Assembly (NCBI GenBank): GCA_947474005.1 | Contig: CANJHI010000034.1 | Span: 1-37,651, forward strand | Source of the DNA: Alphaproteobacteria bacterium | GTDB taxonomy: Bacteria; Pseudomonadota; Alphaproteobacteria; Reyranellales; Reyranellaceae | Reading direction: 5' to 3' | Length of the DNA: 37,651 bases | Part shown: one piece after another, positions 1 through 7,477 of the stretch | How the letters are laid out: the number at the start of each line of letters is the position of its first letter | Numbering within the stretch: position 1 is the stretch's first letter | The notes under the pieces: generated by a model | What the model saw: only the letters and a program-made list of their open reading frames with translations | The model's database searches: none | What the model was told of the DNA's origin: nothing | Translations under genes and position numbers: made by a program

Positions 1-884
1 CCGGGTCCGATACGGGTGGGTCGATCCGCGGACCGGCCGCATTGTGCGGCATCGCCGGCATCAAGCCGACCTATGGTCTGTCGAGCCGCGCCGGCATCCT
101 CCCGCTTGCCTTCACGCTCGATCATGCCGGTCCGATGGCTTGGACGGCCGAGGACTGCGCGTTGCTGCTGCAGGGCATGGCCGGCCATGATCCGGAAGAC
201 CCGGCCAGCGTCAACCGCCCGGTACCGGATTTCACAGCCGAGCTTGGCAAGAGCGTGAAGGGACTACGTATCGGGGTGGTCCGACACTTTTTCGAATTAG
301 ATCATCGCGCATCGGACGCCACGCGTGCCGGAATCAACGCGGCGATGGATTTCTTCCGGAAGGAAGGGGCCTCGGTCCGTGACATCACGCTATCTCCGGC
401 GGCCGATTACCACGCAGTTGGTTATCTGATCATGATTACCGAGGCTTTTACTCTGCACGCACCATGGATGCGCGAGCGTTTCATGGACTACGGCGAATTG
501 TTCCGCGACCGTGTCTCACTCGCGGTCACCGTAAGCGGGCCGGACATAATCCAAACCACCCGCCGCCGCCGCATGCTTTGTCACGAAATGGCGGCTGCGA
601 TGGAAAATCTCGACATCATCGTCAGCGCGTCTCAGCCTGGTGAGGCGCCGCGCATCGACAGCGTCCCGAAATGGGCCAATATGGAGAAGCCATCCTTCAC
701 CATGCCGTTTAACGTAACCGGCTTTCCGGCCATCAGTATTTGCACAGGTTTCGGCGAGGGAGGCCTTCCGGTTGCGATGCAAATGGCCGGCAAACCGTTC
801 ACCGAGCCAACACTGTTGCGGGCGGCAAATGCCTATGAAACTGCGATGCCGTGGCGCACACGGCGCCCAGCAATGGCTGAGTGA
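1..884 (+). CDS. Amidase signature family protein, 3' part only
   Basis: The reading frame is open from base 3, so the gene begins before the window. The first visible codons spell GSDTGGSIRGPAALCG, the core of the amidase signature; the Ser codon at 21-23 (in GGSIR) matches the nucleophile of the Ser-cisSer-Lys triad in this family, and the catalytic Lys would lie upstream. The C-terminal part has the usual MPFNVTGFPAISI segment and a GLPVAMQ-type strand near the end. Family members hydrolyse amides in the cytoplasm (GatA, AtzF, aryl-acylamidases and others); the substrate cannot be told from this fragment. No partner gene follows. About 293 residues are visible, consistent with the last 60 percent of a 450-500 residue enzyme. 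Confidence 0.9.
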   Translation, partial: GSDTGGSIRGPAALCGIAGIKPTYGLSSRAGILPLAFTLDHAGPMAWTAEDCALLLQGMAGHDPEDPASVNRPVPDFTAELGKSVKGLRIGVVRHFFELDHRASDATRAGINAAMDFFRKEGASVRDITLSPAADYHAVGYLIMITEAFTLHAPWMRERFMDYGELFRDRVSLAVTVSGPDIIQTTRRRRMLCHEMAAAMENLDIIVSASQPGEAPRIDSVPKWANMEKPSFTMPFNVTGFPAISICTGFGEGGLPVAMQMAGKPFTEPTLLRAANAYETAMPWRTRRPAMAE

Positions 885-1288
885 GGCGGCATAACGGGCG
901 AGGCGGCATTGTCACGGCGATCCGAGTGTAGCGGTTGTCCCTGCTCAAAAATCTATCCGGCCATGAAATCGGTGTGCCGATGAAGGCCTCGGTTGGTGAT
1001 GTTCGGTGATCGAAGAGCGCGACGCTCGCTCGCGATGAGGACTCCACGCGTTTGTTCTGCGCGCGCCTGCATCCGAGCGATCCAATGGCCGACGGCGACG
1101 GCGGCGGGGTTCGGTCAGCGCAAACAGTTCAGGCCGCGCGACGCTCGTAGCGATGGTGCAGGCCGCCGACCTGCGGGAAGGCGATGACAGTGCCTGCGGA
1201 GGGCGGCTGTATGGACCGCGGCTCCGGACAATCTTTCGCTCGGCACTTCACCATCCGCAAGCACGGCGGCCGCTAGTAGGCGATACCT
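885..1288. other. Intergenic stretch without a recognisable intact gene
   Basis: Only short open frames occur here and none has convincing family features. One minus-strand frame at 1129-1254 (41 codons) ends in PQVGGLHHRYERRAA. That tail vaguely recalls the ends of short transposon-associated or hypothetical proteins, but I cannot verify this. The stretch lies between a catabolic gene and a degraded restriction gene, so it may be old mobile-element debris. Confidence 0.4.
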
Positions 1289-1510
1289 CTAAAGTCCTGG
1301 TAGATTTTTCAACTCATCGAAGATTTTTTTCCACGACCGCGGTGGCGTCAGGCACATACCGTCCGATCGAACAAACGCGCACTGCCCCTCAGTGCTGTTG
1401 TTTTTGCAGATATCCGGGTTCGAATGACGGCACCCCAGCGTCTTGAGCGGCGTATCTTGCTCGGTAAGCGGCCGCCGTTGATCGATCTTCCCTCTACGGG
1501 TTTTCATCAT
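1289..1510 (-). CDS. Small Cys-rich protein, ORF overlapping the end of the hsdR remnant
   Basis: This 73-codon frame starts with ATG at 1510-1508, overlapping the TGA (1509-1507) of the hsdR remnant in an ATGA arrangement typical of translational coupling. The product is basic at the N-terminus ([13 protein letters not shown]) and has four cysteines and a histidine spread over its middle and C-terminal half (GCRH, DICK, QCAF, GMCL), which could bind a metal. The end reads [17 protein letters not shown] do not recognise a named family. The coupling suggests it was a companion of the restriction gene. It looks intact although hsdR is not; whether it is still expressed is unknown. Confidence 0.5.
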   Translation of the reverse strand: MMKTRRGKIDQRRPLTEQDTPLKTLGCRHSNPDICKNNSTEGQCAFVRSDGMCLTPPRSWKKIFDELKNLPGL

Positions 1511-1730
1511 GCCGCCCACTCCGCCGACAACGCCTCCGCCTGCTGAAGTACGTTGTGCACCGCCGCGTCCTGCAGGTCGGGCGGGTAGCCGTACCTGCGC
1601 AGAATGCGCTTCACCAGAACGCGAATTTGAGCGCGCGCGCTCTCGCGGTGCATCCCGTATGCATACGGGGAAGATGGTGGAGAGGGATTCGAGGGGCGTC
1701 TTAGCGAGGCCGAGATCGAGGAAGGGCAGT
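1507..1730 (-). pseudogene. hsdR: Remnant of type I restriction enzyme R subunit (C-terminal end)
   Basis: On the minus strand the frame ending at 1507 reads [17 protein letters not shown], then [19 protein letters not shown] and a short QQAEAL-containing tail before TGA. This matches the extreme C-terminus of HsdR subunits, where a VKRILRKYGYPPD-like motif is typical. Just upstream (about 1665-1730) the likely continuation ([17 protein letters not shown]) is in another frame, so there is a frameshift near 1650-1670. The ATPase/translocase and nuclease domains are absent and no hsdM or hsdS lies nearby. It is a dead fragment of a restriction-modification locus. Confidence 0.7.
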
Positions 1731-1776
1731 AGTTACCCGGCTATTTCGCCGACACGAATGCCGCCACCTCTGTGAG

Positions 1777-2976
1777 TTAGCCCGTAACAAAATCCCGTAC
1801 CGCGTGGACCCACCGCGAGGTGAGCGCCATCTTCTCGGCGTCGAGGCCGATGGACTGTGAGGAAAACTTGGCGATCACCAGTTCGCGCCGCCGATCGACA
1901 AACAGATTCTGTCCGTGAATGCCGAGACAGAACAGCAGCGGTCCACGGGGTCCGTGATCCGCATACCACTTTGCGCGATACGTCATCGGTGCGCCCGGAA
2001 AGTAAGGAGCGAGAGTGCCCTTGTCCCAAGCATCGCGGTCGCCGCCCTGCTCGAGATCTGCGATCCAGGATTCCGGCACGATCTGCCGCGTGCTTCGTGC
2101 GCCGCCCTCCACCAACAGCTGCCCGACGCGCGCGAGGTCTCGCGTTGCCATACACATTCCGCCGGCCGCACGCGGCGCACCCAATCGGTCGACGGTGATG
2201 TCGGCACTGCGCTCGGCCCCGAGCGGTTGCCATAAGAGTTCCGAGAACACATCTACATAGCGCTGTCCCGTCGCGCGCTCTATCGCCCAGCCCAGCAGGT
2301 CGGTTCCAGGCGACACGTAATTGGTGGGGCCGCCGTGCGGTCGAGACGGCTCATTGAGTGTGGCGAGGAATGATCGAACATCTGCCGGTCGATCGTTCGG
2401 CTCGACCGGATTCCAACCCATCGCTTTGCGGTATTCGACGATGGGACCGCCCGTCTCCGCGTAGTTCTCGTCGTAGACGATGCCCGCGCGCATATCCAAA
2501 AGATGGCGGATGGAAATGCCCGCGTAGGAGCCCTTCCCCACTTCCGGAACCAGATCGGTCACCGGTCGCTCCGGGCGCAACTCTTTCTGAACCTCCCGGA
2601 CGCCAGCCAGCAGGCCGACCATCGATTTCGAAACGGACATCAAAATGTGCGGCGAGCAGCCCGTCATACCATTGGCGTACTGCTCAGCAATGATCCGGCC
2701 GCGATGCAAAATGACGAGACCATCCGCATCCGATGCCAACAGAAACTCGGTATGCGTCATTGTGCGTCCAGACGCATCTGCAAGCTTGACCGCAGCCAGG
2801 CTACGTGGGGCGCTGGCCAAGGCGCGCATGCTGGTCGGATCGTGGGCGATCTCAGCTGTTGGAATGAACTCGCGGACATGGTGGAAGGCCCAGCGGCTGT
2901 ACGGAGACGTCCGCCAGTTCGCCAGCGTCACCTGCTGAGCTTCAGGTGCTGGGAATGTGTCCATCATGCCAGACAT
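1777..2976 (-). CDS. Serine hydrolase, beta-lactamase/6-aminohexanoate-dimer hydrolase type
   Basis: This is a 399-residue protein of the class C beta-lactamase/penicillin-binding fold. The motif SVSK (residues 114-117) is the SxxK catalytic pair, Y220 in NYVSPGTDLLGW is at the place of the second-motif Tyr, and GIHGQNLFVD near the C-terminus replaces the KTG box. This set and the length resemble 6-aminohexanoate-dimer hydrolase NylB (392 aa, Ser112/Lys115/Tyr215) and EstB-type esterases. There is no signal peptide, so it is probably a cytoplasmic amide or ester hydrolase; the substrate is unknown. I chose ATG at 2976, preceded by GGAG seven bases away; a GTG at 2988 is the alternative. It stands alone between remnants of mobile or defence DNA. 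Confidence 0.85.
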   Translation of the reverse strand: MSGMMDTFPAPEAQQVTLANWRTSPYSRWAFHHVREFIPTAEIAHDPTSMRALASAPRSLAAVKLADASGRTMTHTEFLLASDADGLVILHRGRIIAEQYANGMTGCSPHILMSVSKSMVGLLAGVREVQKELRPERPVTDLVPEVGKGSYAGISIRHLLDMRAGIVYDENYAETGGPIVEYRKAMGWNPVEPNDRPADVRSFLATLNEPSRPHGGPTNYVSPGTDLLGWAIERATGQRYVDVFSELLWQPLGAERSADITVDRLGAPRAAGGMCMATRDLARVGQLLVEGGARSTRQIVPESWIADLEQGGDRDAWDKGTLAPYFPGAPMTYRAKWYADHGPRGPLLFCLGIHGQNLFVDRRRELVIAKFSSQSIGLDAEKMALTSRWVHAVRDFVTG

Positions 2977-3188
2977 CTCTATCTCCACCCTTGCCGCGAG
3001 TCCGCTTTAAACCTACTCGTCGATTCTTGCGGTAGCGACGATAGCAACAGTGGCCAGTTGGCGGAAGCCGATCGGCCCTGCGCGGTAGCTCGGCCTGCGC
3101 CCCTGAAACGAGATCAGACCGAGAGTTAGATATCTAGGCATTTTGAGTTCAAGACCCAGCACAAAATGGCACGTAGGGAGCACACGCC

Positions 3189-3425
3189 GGTCGCCTGGTT
3201 CTCGCAGCTCGTGCCCGTGGAGCCGATGGCATTCTCGTCCGGCGAGAGAAGGGCGGTGCCATCAAGAAGCCGTAAGCCGCTCTTGGTGTCGTCGCTGACG
3301 GCGACCTTGGGCCGGCCACCGAGCGGGCCCTCATTGCCTTCCAGAAGGCAAGGGGACTGGCCGCAGATGGCGTAGCTGGCCCGAAGACCCTCGCCGCGAT
3401 CGGCATCACTCTGGAGGCTGCATGA
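3189..3425 (+). pseudogene. Phage endolysin remnant with peptidoglycan-binding domain
   Basis: The frame from 3276 to the TGA at 3423-3425 encodes ALGVVADGDLGPATERALI, FQKARGLAADGVAGPKT and LAAIGI, a typical peptidoglycan-binding fold like that at the end of GH108-type phage muramidases. An in-frame TAA at 3273-3275 interrupts it right after GGAIKKP, where relatives usually have a GRAIKLLQ-like segment. A short stretch around 3226-3258 (FSSGERRAV) suggests a frameshift as well. The catalytic part is missing. The next frame, a holin start, overlaps the TGA by ATGA, as in phage or gene-transfer-agent lysis cassettes. The exact endolysin class is inference. Confidence 0.55.
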
Positions 3426-3515
3426 TGCCTCTTGTTCCCTTGCTGCTCGGCATCGCACCCACGGTCGCCAGCTGGATCCTGGGGGACAAGACCGGCGGCG
3501 CAGTTGAGAAGGTGA
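3422..3515 (+). pseudogene. Truncated phage holin (N-terminal part)
   Basis: Starting at ATG 3422, which overlaps the endolysin stop, the frame reads MMPLVPLLLGIAPTVASWI and then LGDKTGGAVEKVTR. A hydrophobic N-terminus followed by a DKTGGAVEKV-like segment resembles the three-TM holin family of prophages and gene transfer agents. After about base 3512 the frame continues into unrelated sequence (it is antisense to the neighbouring small exported protein), so the gene is cut off at the CTAGGGCCTGTCG junction. The product would be non-functional. Confidence 0.5.
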
Positions 3516-3734
3516 CTAGGGCCTGTCGTCAATTGAGCCAAATGGTTGCGGCAGGGACGGGTTGTCACGCACGCGCTCGGAACTGGACTGAGCGACAGTG
3601 GGTTGGTCGACACTGGGTTGGGCGACAGCGGGCTGAGCAACGTCAGGCGCGACCGCGACCGGCGTGGCCGTCTGCGCCCAGCAAGGCGCCGCGGCAAGAA
3701 ACACGAGAAAGGCAAAAGTTGCGGTCTTCGTCAT
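3516..3734 (-). CDS. Small exported protein with a VAQP-type repeat
   Basis: This 72-residue protein begins with a clear signal peptide, MTKTATFAFLVFLAAAPCWA, with probable cleavage before QTATP. The mature part is short and Pro/Ala/Val rich, with four five-residue repeats of the form xV(A/D)QP, encoded by 15-bp tandem repeats, then a polar tail (SSERVRDNPSLPQPFG). No family is recognised. It starts only 34 bp from the oppositely oriented hydrolase gene at 3769, so the promoters must overlap coding sequence. Its 3' end abuts the truncated holin. It could be a real periplasmic protein or a shortened relic. Confidence 0.5.
   Translation of the reverse strand: MTKTATFAFLVFLAAAPCWAQTATPVAVAPDVAQPAVAQPSVDQPTVAQSSSERVRDNPSLPQPFGSIDDRP
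3593..3637. repeat. Three 15-bp tandem repeats within a coding frame
   Basis: Units at 3593-3607, 3608-3622 and 3623-3637 share the pattern CGACAgTGGGtTGgg with one to three differences, and a weaker fourth copy follows. The period keeps the minus-strand frame intact and encodes the repeated xV(A/D)QP motif of the small exported protein. Confidence 0.75.
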
Positions 3735-3768
3735 GACTGGATGTTAACATGTCCGAGGAGGACAACGC

Positions 3769-4752
3769 ATGAAGGGCAGGGTGGTTGCGATCGCAGGGCT
3801 GGTCGCCGGATTGACCAGCGCAGCCTTCGCTCAAACGCTGGGTGCAGAGGCTGCTCGCACCTACGCCGACTTCCAGAATCTGGGACCCCATCGTGCCTTC
3901 GCGATCGCCGCCGACGGCAAGGGATATCTTTGGGCCGGTAGCGGGGGCGCCGATCCCGCGACCGCGGTTACGAGCGTGCTGAAATCCTGTGCCGATCGCA
4001 GCAAGTCGGTGTGCACGCTCTACGCCGTCAACAATATCGTCCTGAACGGCCGGGACTGGAAGACTGCCGCGCCACCGGCGCTGCCCCCGATCGGGCGTCT
4101 GCGGCCTGAGCCCTATTGGGAAAACAAGGGCCCGCAAGCTGCAGCCGGATTGATCGTCTGGAGCCATGGTTACATGTCCGGCAAGAACGCCACCGAGAGC
4201 GCACCGCAAGGCTGGGTCGGTCGCTTCACCCAGGCGGACTACGATCTCTATCGCTTCGACCGCGAGTGGATCCGCGATTGGCCGGGCGACGCGACCCAAC
4301 TCGCCGACGCCGTGCGGCAGGCCAAGGCGATGGGATATCGTCGTGTGATCCTTGCAGGACAGTCCGCCGGCGCCTGGGTCTCTCTTGCCGCCACGATGCG
4401 CGGCGCTCCCGTCGATGGCGTGATATCGGTGTCCGCCGCTCACCATGGAGAGGTCAAGGACATGCGCGACGTCTCGGTGGCGCGTTCGGAGTGGCAGCAG
4501 GTCGTCAAAGGCCTCAAGCCCGGACCGCGACTGGTCGTCGTAAATTTTGTCGGCGACAGCTACGATGTGGGTGGACGCATGGACGATGCCCGGGCGGCAT
4601 TCGCGGCATCCGGCGCACAAGGTCTCGTCATCTCAGACCCGGAAGGCTTCAAGGGCCACGGTGCGGGATACGACAATTCTTTCGCCCGCAAGTTCGGCCC
4701 CTGCATCCAAGCCTTCATCGAGAAGGGTGTGCGGCAGGCGCCGTGCGGTTGA
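3769..4752 (+). CDS. Exported alpha/beta hydrolase
   Basis: The 327-residue product has an N-terminal signal peptide (MKGRVVAIAGLVAGLTSAAFA, cleavage before QTL). An alpha/beta hydrolase core follows: the oxyanion-hole segment SHGYMSG at 132-138, the nucleophile elbow GQSAG at 197-201 (Ser199), and a late His in KGHGAGYDN. Cysteines 74/82 and two near the C-terminus could form disulphides, in line with a periplasmic location. It looks like a dienelactone-hydrolase-like esterase of unknown substrate. A good ribosome site (GAGGAGG) precedes the ATG. It is probably monocistronic: a divergent small gene lies upstream and a convergent SDR gene follows. Confidence 0.85.
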   Translation: MKGRVVAIAGLVAGLTSAAFAQTLGAEAARTYADFQNLGPHRAFAIAADGKGYLWAGSGGADPATAVTSVLKSCADRSKSVCTLYAVNNIVLNGRDWKTAAPPALPPIGRLRPEPYWENKGPQAAAGLIVWSHGYMSGKNATESAPQGWVGRFTQADYDLYRFDREWIRDWPGDATQLADAVRQAKAMGYRRVILAGQSAGAWVSLAATMRGAPVDGVISVSAAHHGEVKDMRDVSVARSEWQQVVKGLKPGPRLVVVNFVGDSYDVGGRMDDARAAFAASGAQGLVISDPEGFKGHGAGYDNSFARKFGPCIQAFIEKGVRQAPCG

Positions 4753-4783
4753 CGGCCCACAATCAGGTCGTCTTGCTCGAGCC

Positions 4784-5542
4784 TCAGGGCATATAGGAGC
4801 CACCGTTGACGTGCAGCACCTGGCCGGTCGTGGCGTTCGCCTCGTCGGAAGCGAGGAACACCGCGGTGCGCGCAATCTGTTCGGGCGTCAGCAGCCGGCC
4901 GCCGAGCGGAATGGTGATGCGCGCCATCTCGACTAGTTCATCGTCGCTGTTGCCATAGCGCGGCTGGGCGGTGTCGGTGAGGCCGGGCGCGATGGCGTTG
5001 ACCCGGATGTTGTAGGGCGCAAGTTCAAGCGCCAACGCCCGCGTCATCGACACCACGCCGCCCTTGCTGGCGCTGTAGTGCACGCCGCGCACCGCGCCAC
5101 GGATCGCCGACGAGGAAAGATTGATCACCGACCCGCCAGGCCGGCCCGCCGCGATCAGCGCCTTGGCCACCGCGATGGTGGCAAAGCAGCCCGCCTTCAG
5201 ATTGATGTCGAGCACATGGTCCCAGTCGCTCTCGCGCATCTCGAGCAACGGCACCCGGGGATAGACGCCGGCGTTGTTCACCAGGATGTCGGGGGCGCCG
5301 AGCGCGCGGACGGTCTCGGCCACCATCGCCTCGACCTCGGGAAGCCGGGCGACGTCTGCCCTGATGAGGTGCGCGCGGCGGCCGGCGGCCCGGATCCTGG
5401 CGGCCACGGCCTCGGCAGCGGCCTGATTGTCGAGCCAACTCAGGGCCACGTCGGCGCCCTCCCCAGCCAGCGCCACCGCGATGGCCGCCCCGATGCCCTG
5501 CTGAGCGCCCGTCACCAACGCCACCTTGCCTGCCAGTTTCAT
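4784..5542 (-). CDS. SDR-family NAD(P)-dependent oxidoreductase
   Basis: This is a classical short-chain dehydrogenase of 252 residues. It has the cofactor motif TGAQQGIG at 11-18, NNAG at 89-92, catalytic Ser near 143-145, YSASK with Tyr156 and Lys160, and the C-terminal GQVLHVNGG typical of FabG-like enzymes. It should reduce a ketone or oxidise an alcohol in the cytoplasm with NAD(P)H; the substrate is not readable from sequence. The start at 5542 (MKLAGKVALVTG) is chosen because the family begins right before the first beta strand, and the frame upstream has no domain character. It is transcribed away from rpmI and convergently with the exported hydrolase. Confidence 0.9.
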   Translation of the reverse strand: MKLAGKVALVTGAQQGIGAAIAVALAGEGADVALSWLDNQAAAEAVAARIRAAGRRAHLIRADVARLPEVEAMVAETVRALGAPDILVNNAGVYPRVPLLEMRESDWDHVLDINLKAGCFATIAVAKALIAAGRPGGSVINLSSSAIRGAVRGVHYSASKGGVVSMTRALALELAPYNIRVNAIAPGLTDTAQPRYGNSDDELVEMARITIPLGGRLLTPEQIARTAVFLASDEANATTGQVLHVNGGSYMP

Positions 5543-5734
5543 GCGAAAATCCCCATCCGATGGCCATTCTGTCCGATCCCGGCACGCTTGCACGGACTGG
5601 GCCGCGTCGCTATAAGCCCCGTTCCTTCGAGTGGCCTGGCCAATAAGGGCATTGCCTCGGCTGCTTTGTAAGGACTTTTCGGCTTTCGGGCCGGGACCTG
5701 CGCTCCGGCGCTAACCCTTTGAAAAGGAACAAAA

Positions 5735-5938
5735 ATGCCCAAGATGAAGACCAAGAGCGGGGCCAAAAAGCGTTTTCGCTTCACGGCCACCGGCAAAGTA
5801 AAGCATGGCGTCGTCGGCAAGCGGCACGGCATGAGCAAGCGGGGCAACCGCTTCCTGCGCCAGGCGACTGGGATGGCCATCGTGTCCGATCCGGACACGC
5901 GGATCATCAAGCGCAACTTCTTTCCGTACGAGAGGTAG
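5735..5938 (+). CDS. rpmI: 50S ribosomal protein L35
   Basis: The 67-residue, very basic protein [20 protein letters not shown]... has the full L35 pattern, ending in RNFFPYER. The start is preceded by a purine-rich ribosome site (AAAAGGAAC). It lies four bases upstream of rplT as in most bacteria. infC, often the first gene of this operon, is not present here; the upstream gene is an unrelated SDR on the other strand, so transcription should start in the roughly 190 bp leader. Confidence 0.98.
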   Translation: MPKMKTKSGAKKRFRFTATGKVKHGVVGKRHGMSKRGNRFLRQATGMAIVSDPDTRIIKRNFFPYER

Positions 5939-5941
5939 ACC

Positions 5942-6298
5942 ATGTCACGCGTTAAGCGGGGCGTGCCTGCACACGCTCGTCACAAGAAAGTCCTCAAGCT
6001 CGCCAAGGGCTATCGCGGCCGTTCCAATGCGGCATTCCGCGTCGCCATCGAGAAGGTCGAGAAGGGTCTGCAGTACGCCTATCGCGATCGCCGCAACAAG
6101 AAGCGCGCGTTCCGTGGCCTGTGGATCCAGCGCATCAACGCCGCGACCCGCGAGCATGGCCTCACCTACTCGCAGTTCATGAACGGCATCCTGAAGGCCG
6201 GGATCGAGGTCGACCGCAAGGTCATGGCCGATCTCGCCGTGCGGGAGCCGGCGGCGTTTAAGGCCCTGGTCGACCAGGCCCAGGCCGCCCTCAAGTAA
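5942..6298 (+). CDS. rplT: 50S ribosomal protein L20
   Basis: The 118-residue protein has the L20 signature ([40 protein letters not shown]) and normal length. L20 binds 23S rRNA early in 50S assembly and in several bacteria represses its own operon by binding the leader. It directly follows rpmI, and a strong intrinsic terminator separates it from pheS. Confidence 0.98.
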   Translation: MSRVKRGVPAHARHKKVLKLAKGYRGRSNAAFRVAIEKVEKGLQYAYRDRRNKKRAFRGLWIQRINAATREHGLTYSQFMNGILKAGIEVDRKVMADLAVREPAAFKALVDQAQAALK

Positions 6299-6343
6299 GT
6301 TCGCGGCGCCGTACAACGGCGCAACGAATGGAGATCTCAAAGA

Positions 6344-6371
6344 GGGAGCCTGGACCGCAGGCTCCCTTTTT
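6344..6371 (+). terminator. Intrinsic terminator between rplT and pheS
   Basis: A perfect 8-bp stem GGGAGCCT (6344-6351) / AGGCTCCC (6359-6366) with a 7-nt loop is followed by five T. It lies 46 bp after rplT and 26 bp before the pheS start. It can end the ribosomal transcript or, by analogy with the enterobacterial pheST operon, act as an attenuator before pheS. A 20-codon frame (6328-6390) containing three Phe codons runs through the hairpin; see the separate finding. Confidence 0.85.
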
Positions 6372-6397
6372 CGTGTTCGGTTCGGAGTGAGCGACGG

Positions 6398-7477
6398 ATG
6401 AGTGATCTTTCGACCATACGCAACGAGGCACTGGACGCCGTATCGGCCGCCGCCGATCTTGGCGCGCTCGAAGCCGCGCGCGTGGCCGTGCTCGGCAAGA
6501 AGGGCAGCGTCACCGGCCTGATGAAGACCCTGGGCGCGATGGCGCCCGAACAGCGGAAAGAATTCGGCGCGAAAGTCAACGAGCTGAAGGGCGAGGTCGA
6601 AGCGGCGCTCGAAGCCCGCAAGGGAACGCTCGGTGCATCGGCACTGACGGCGCGGCTCGCGTCGGAGAAGATCGACGTCAGTCTGCCGCCGCGGCCAGCC
6701 CGCGAAGGAACACTGCACCCAATCGGTCAGGTGATGGACGAACTCGGCATCATCTTCGGAGAGATGGGTTTCACCTGGGCCGACGGCCCCGACATCGAGG
6801 ACGACTGGCACAACTTCACCGCGCTCAACATCCCCCCCGACCATCCGGCGCGGCAGATGCAGGACACGTTCTATCTGCCGCCGCGCGCCGACGGCACGCC
6901 CGTCGTGCTGCGCACGCACACGTCGCCAGTGCAGGCGCGGACCATGTTGAGCAAGGACGTACAGAAGATGCTGGCCGACGGCGGATCTCTCCGCATCATC
7001 GTGCCCGGCCGCACCTTCCGCATCGATAGCGACGCCACGCACACGCCGATGTTCCACCAGGTCGAGGGCCTGGTGATCGACCGCACGACGCACATGGGCC
7101 ACCTCAAGGGCTGCCTGGTCGATTTCTGCCGCGCCTTCTTCGAGATCGACGACCTGCCGCTGCGCTTCCGCCCCTCCTACTTCCCCTTCACCGAGCCCTC
7201 GGCCGAAGTCGACATCGGCTGCTCGTGGAAGGACGGCGAACTCAAGATCGGCGCCGGCGATTCGTGGCTAGAGATCCTGGGCTCCGGCATGGTCCATCCC
7301 AACGTGATCCGGAATTGCGGGCTCGATCCCGCCGTCTACCAGGGCTTCGCCTTCGGCATGGGCATCGATCGCATCGCCATGCTCAAGTACGGCATCCCCG
7401 ACCTGCGCTCGTTCTTCGACGCCGACCTGCGCTGGCTGCGTCACTACGGTTTCTCCGCGCTGGAGGCCGTACGATGA
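6398..7477 (+). CDS. pheS: Phenylalanyl-tRNA synthetase alpha subunit
   Basis: The 359-residue protein is a class II aminoacyl-tRNA synthetase catalytic subunit. It has the N-terminal coiled-coil region (about 1-85), the [19 protein letters not shown] segment, motif 2 ([20 protein letters not shown]) and motif 3 ([18 protein letters not shown]) near the C-terminus. It activates phenylalanine and, as an alpha2-beta2 tetramer with PheT, charges tRNA-Phe. Length is normal. Its TGA overlaps the ATG of pheT by ATGA, so the two subunits are translationally coupled. Confidence 0.98.
   Translation: MSDLSTIRNEALDAVSAAADLGALEAARVAVLGKKGSVTGLMKTLGAMAPEQRKEFGAKVNELKGEVEAALEARKGTLGASALTARLASEKIDVSLPPRPAREGTLHPIGQVMDELGIIFGEMGFTWADGPDIEDDWHNFTALNIPPDHPARQMQDTFYLPPRADGTPVVLRTHTSPVQARTMLSKDVQKMLADGGSLRIIVPGRTFRIDSDATHTPMFHQVEGLVIDRTTHMGHLKGCLVDFCRAFFEIDDLPLRFRPSYFPFTEPSAEVDIGCSWKDGELKIGAGDSWLEILGSGMVHPNVIRNCGLDPAVYQGFAFGMGIDRIAMLKYGIPDLRSFFDADLRWLRHYGFSALEAVR

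Noticed and set aside
1129..1254. 41-codon minus-strand frame ending PQVGGLHHRYERRAA as a transposase tail.
   Set aside because: The resemblance is only a vague impression and the frame is too short to support a gene or pseudogene call.
3508..3535. CTAGGGCCTGTCGTCAATTG at the holin truncation point looks like an IS5-type terminal inverted repeat beside a CTAG target.
   Set aside because: I found no matching inverted end nearby and no transposase gene, so a mobile element end cannot be supported.
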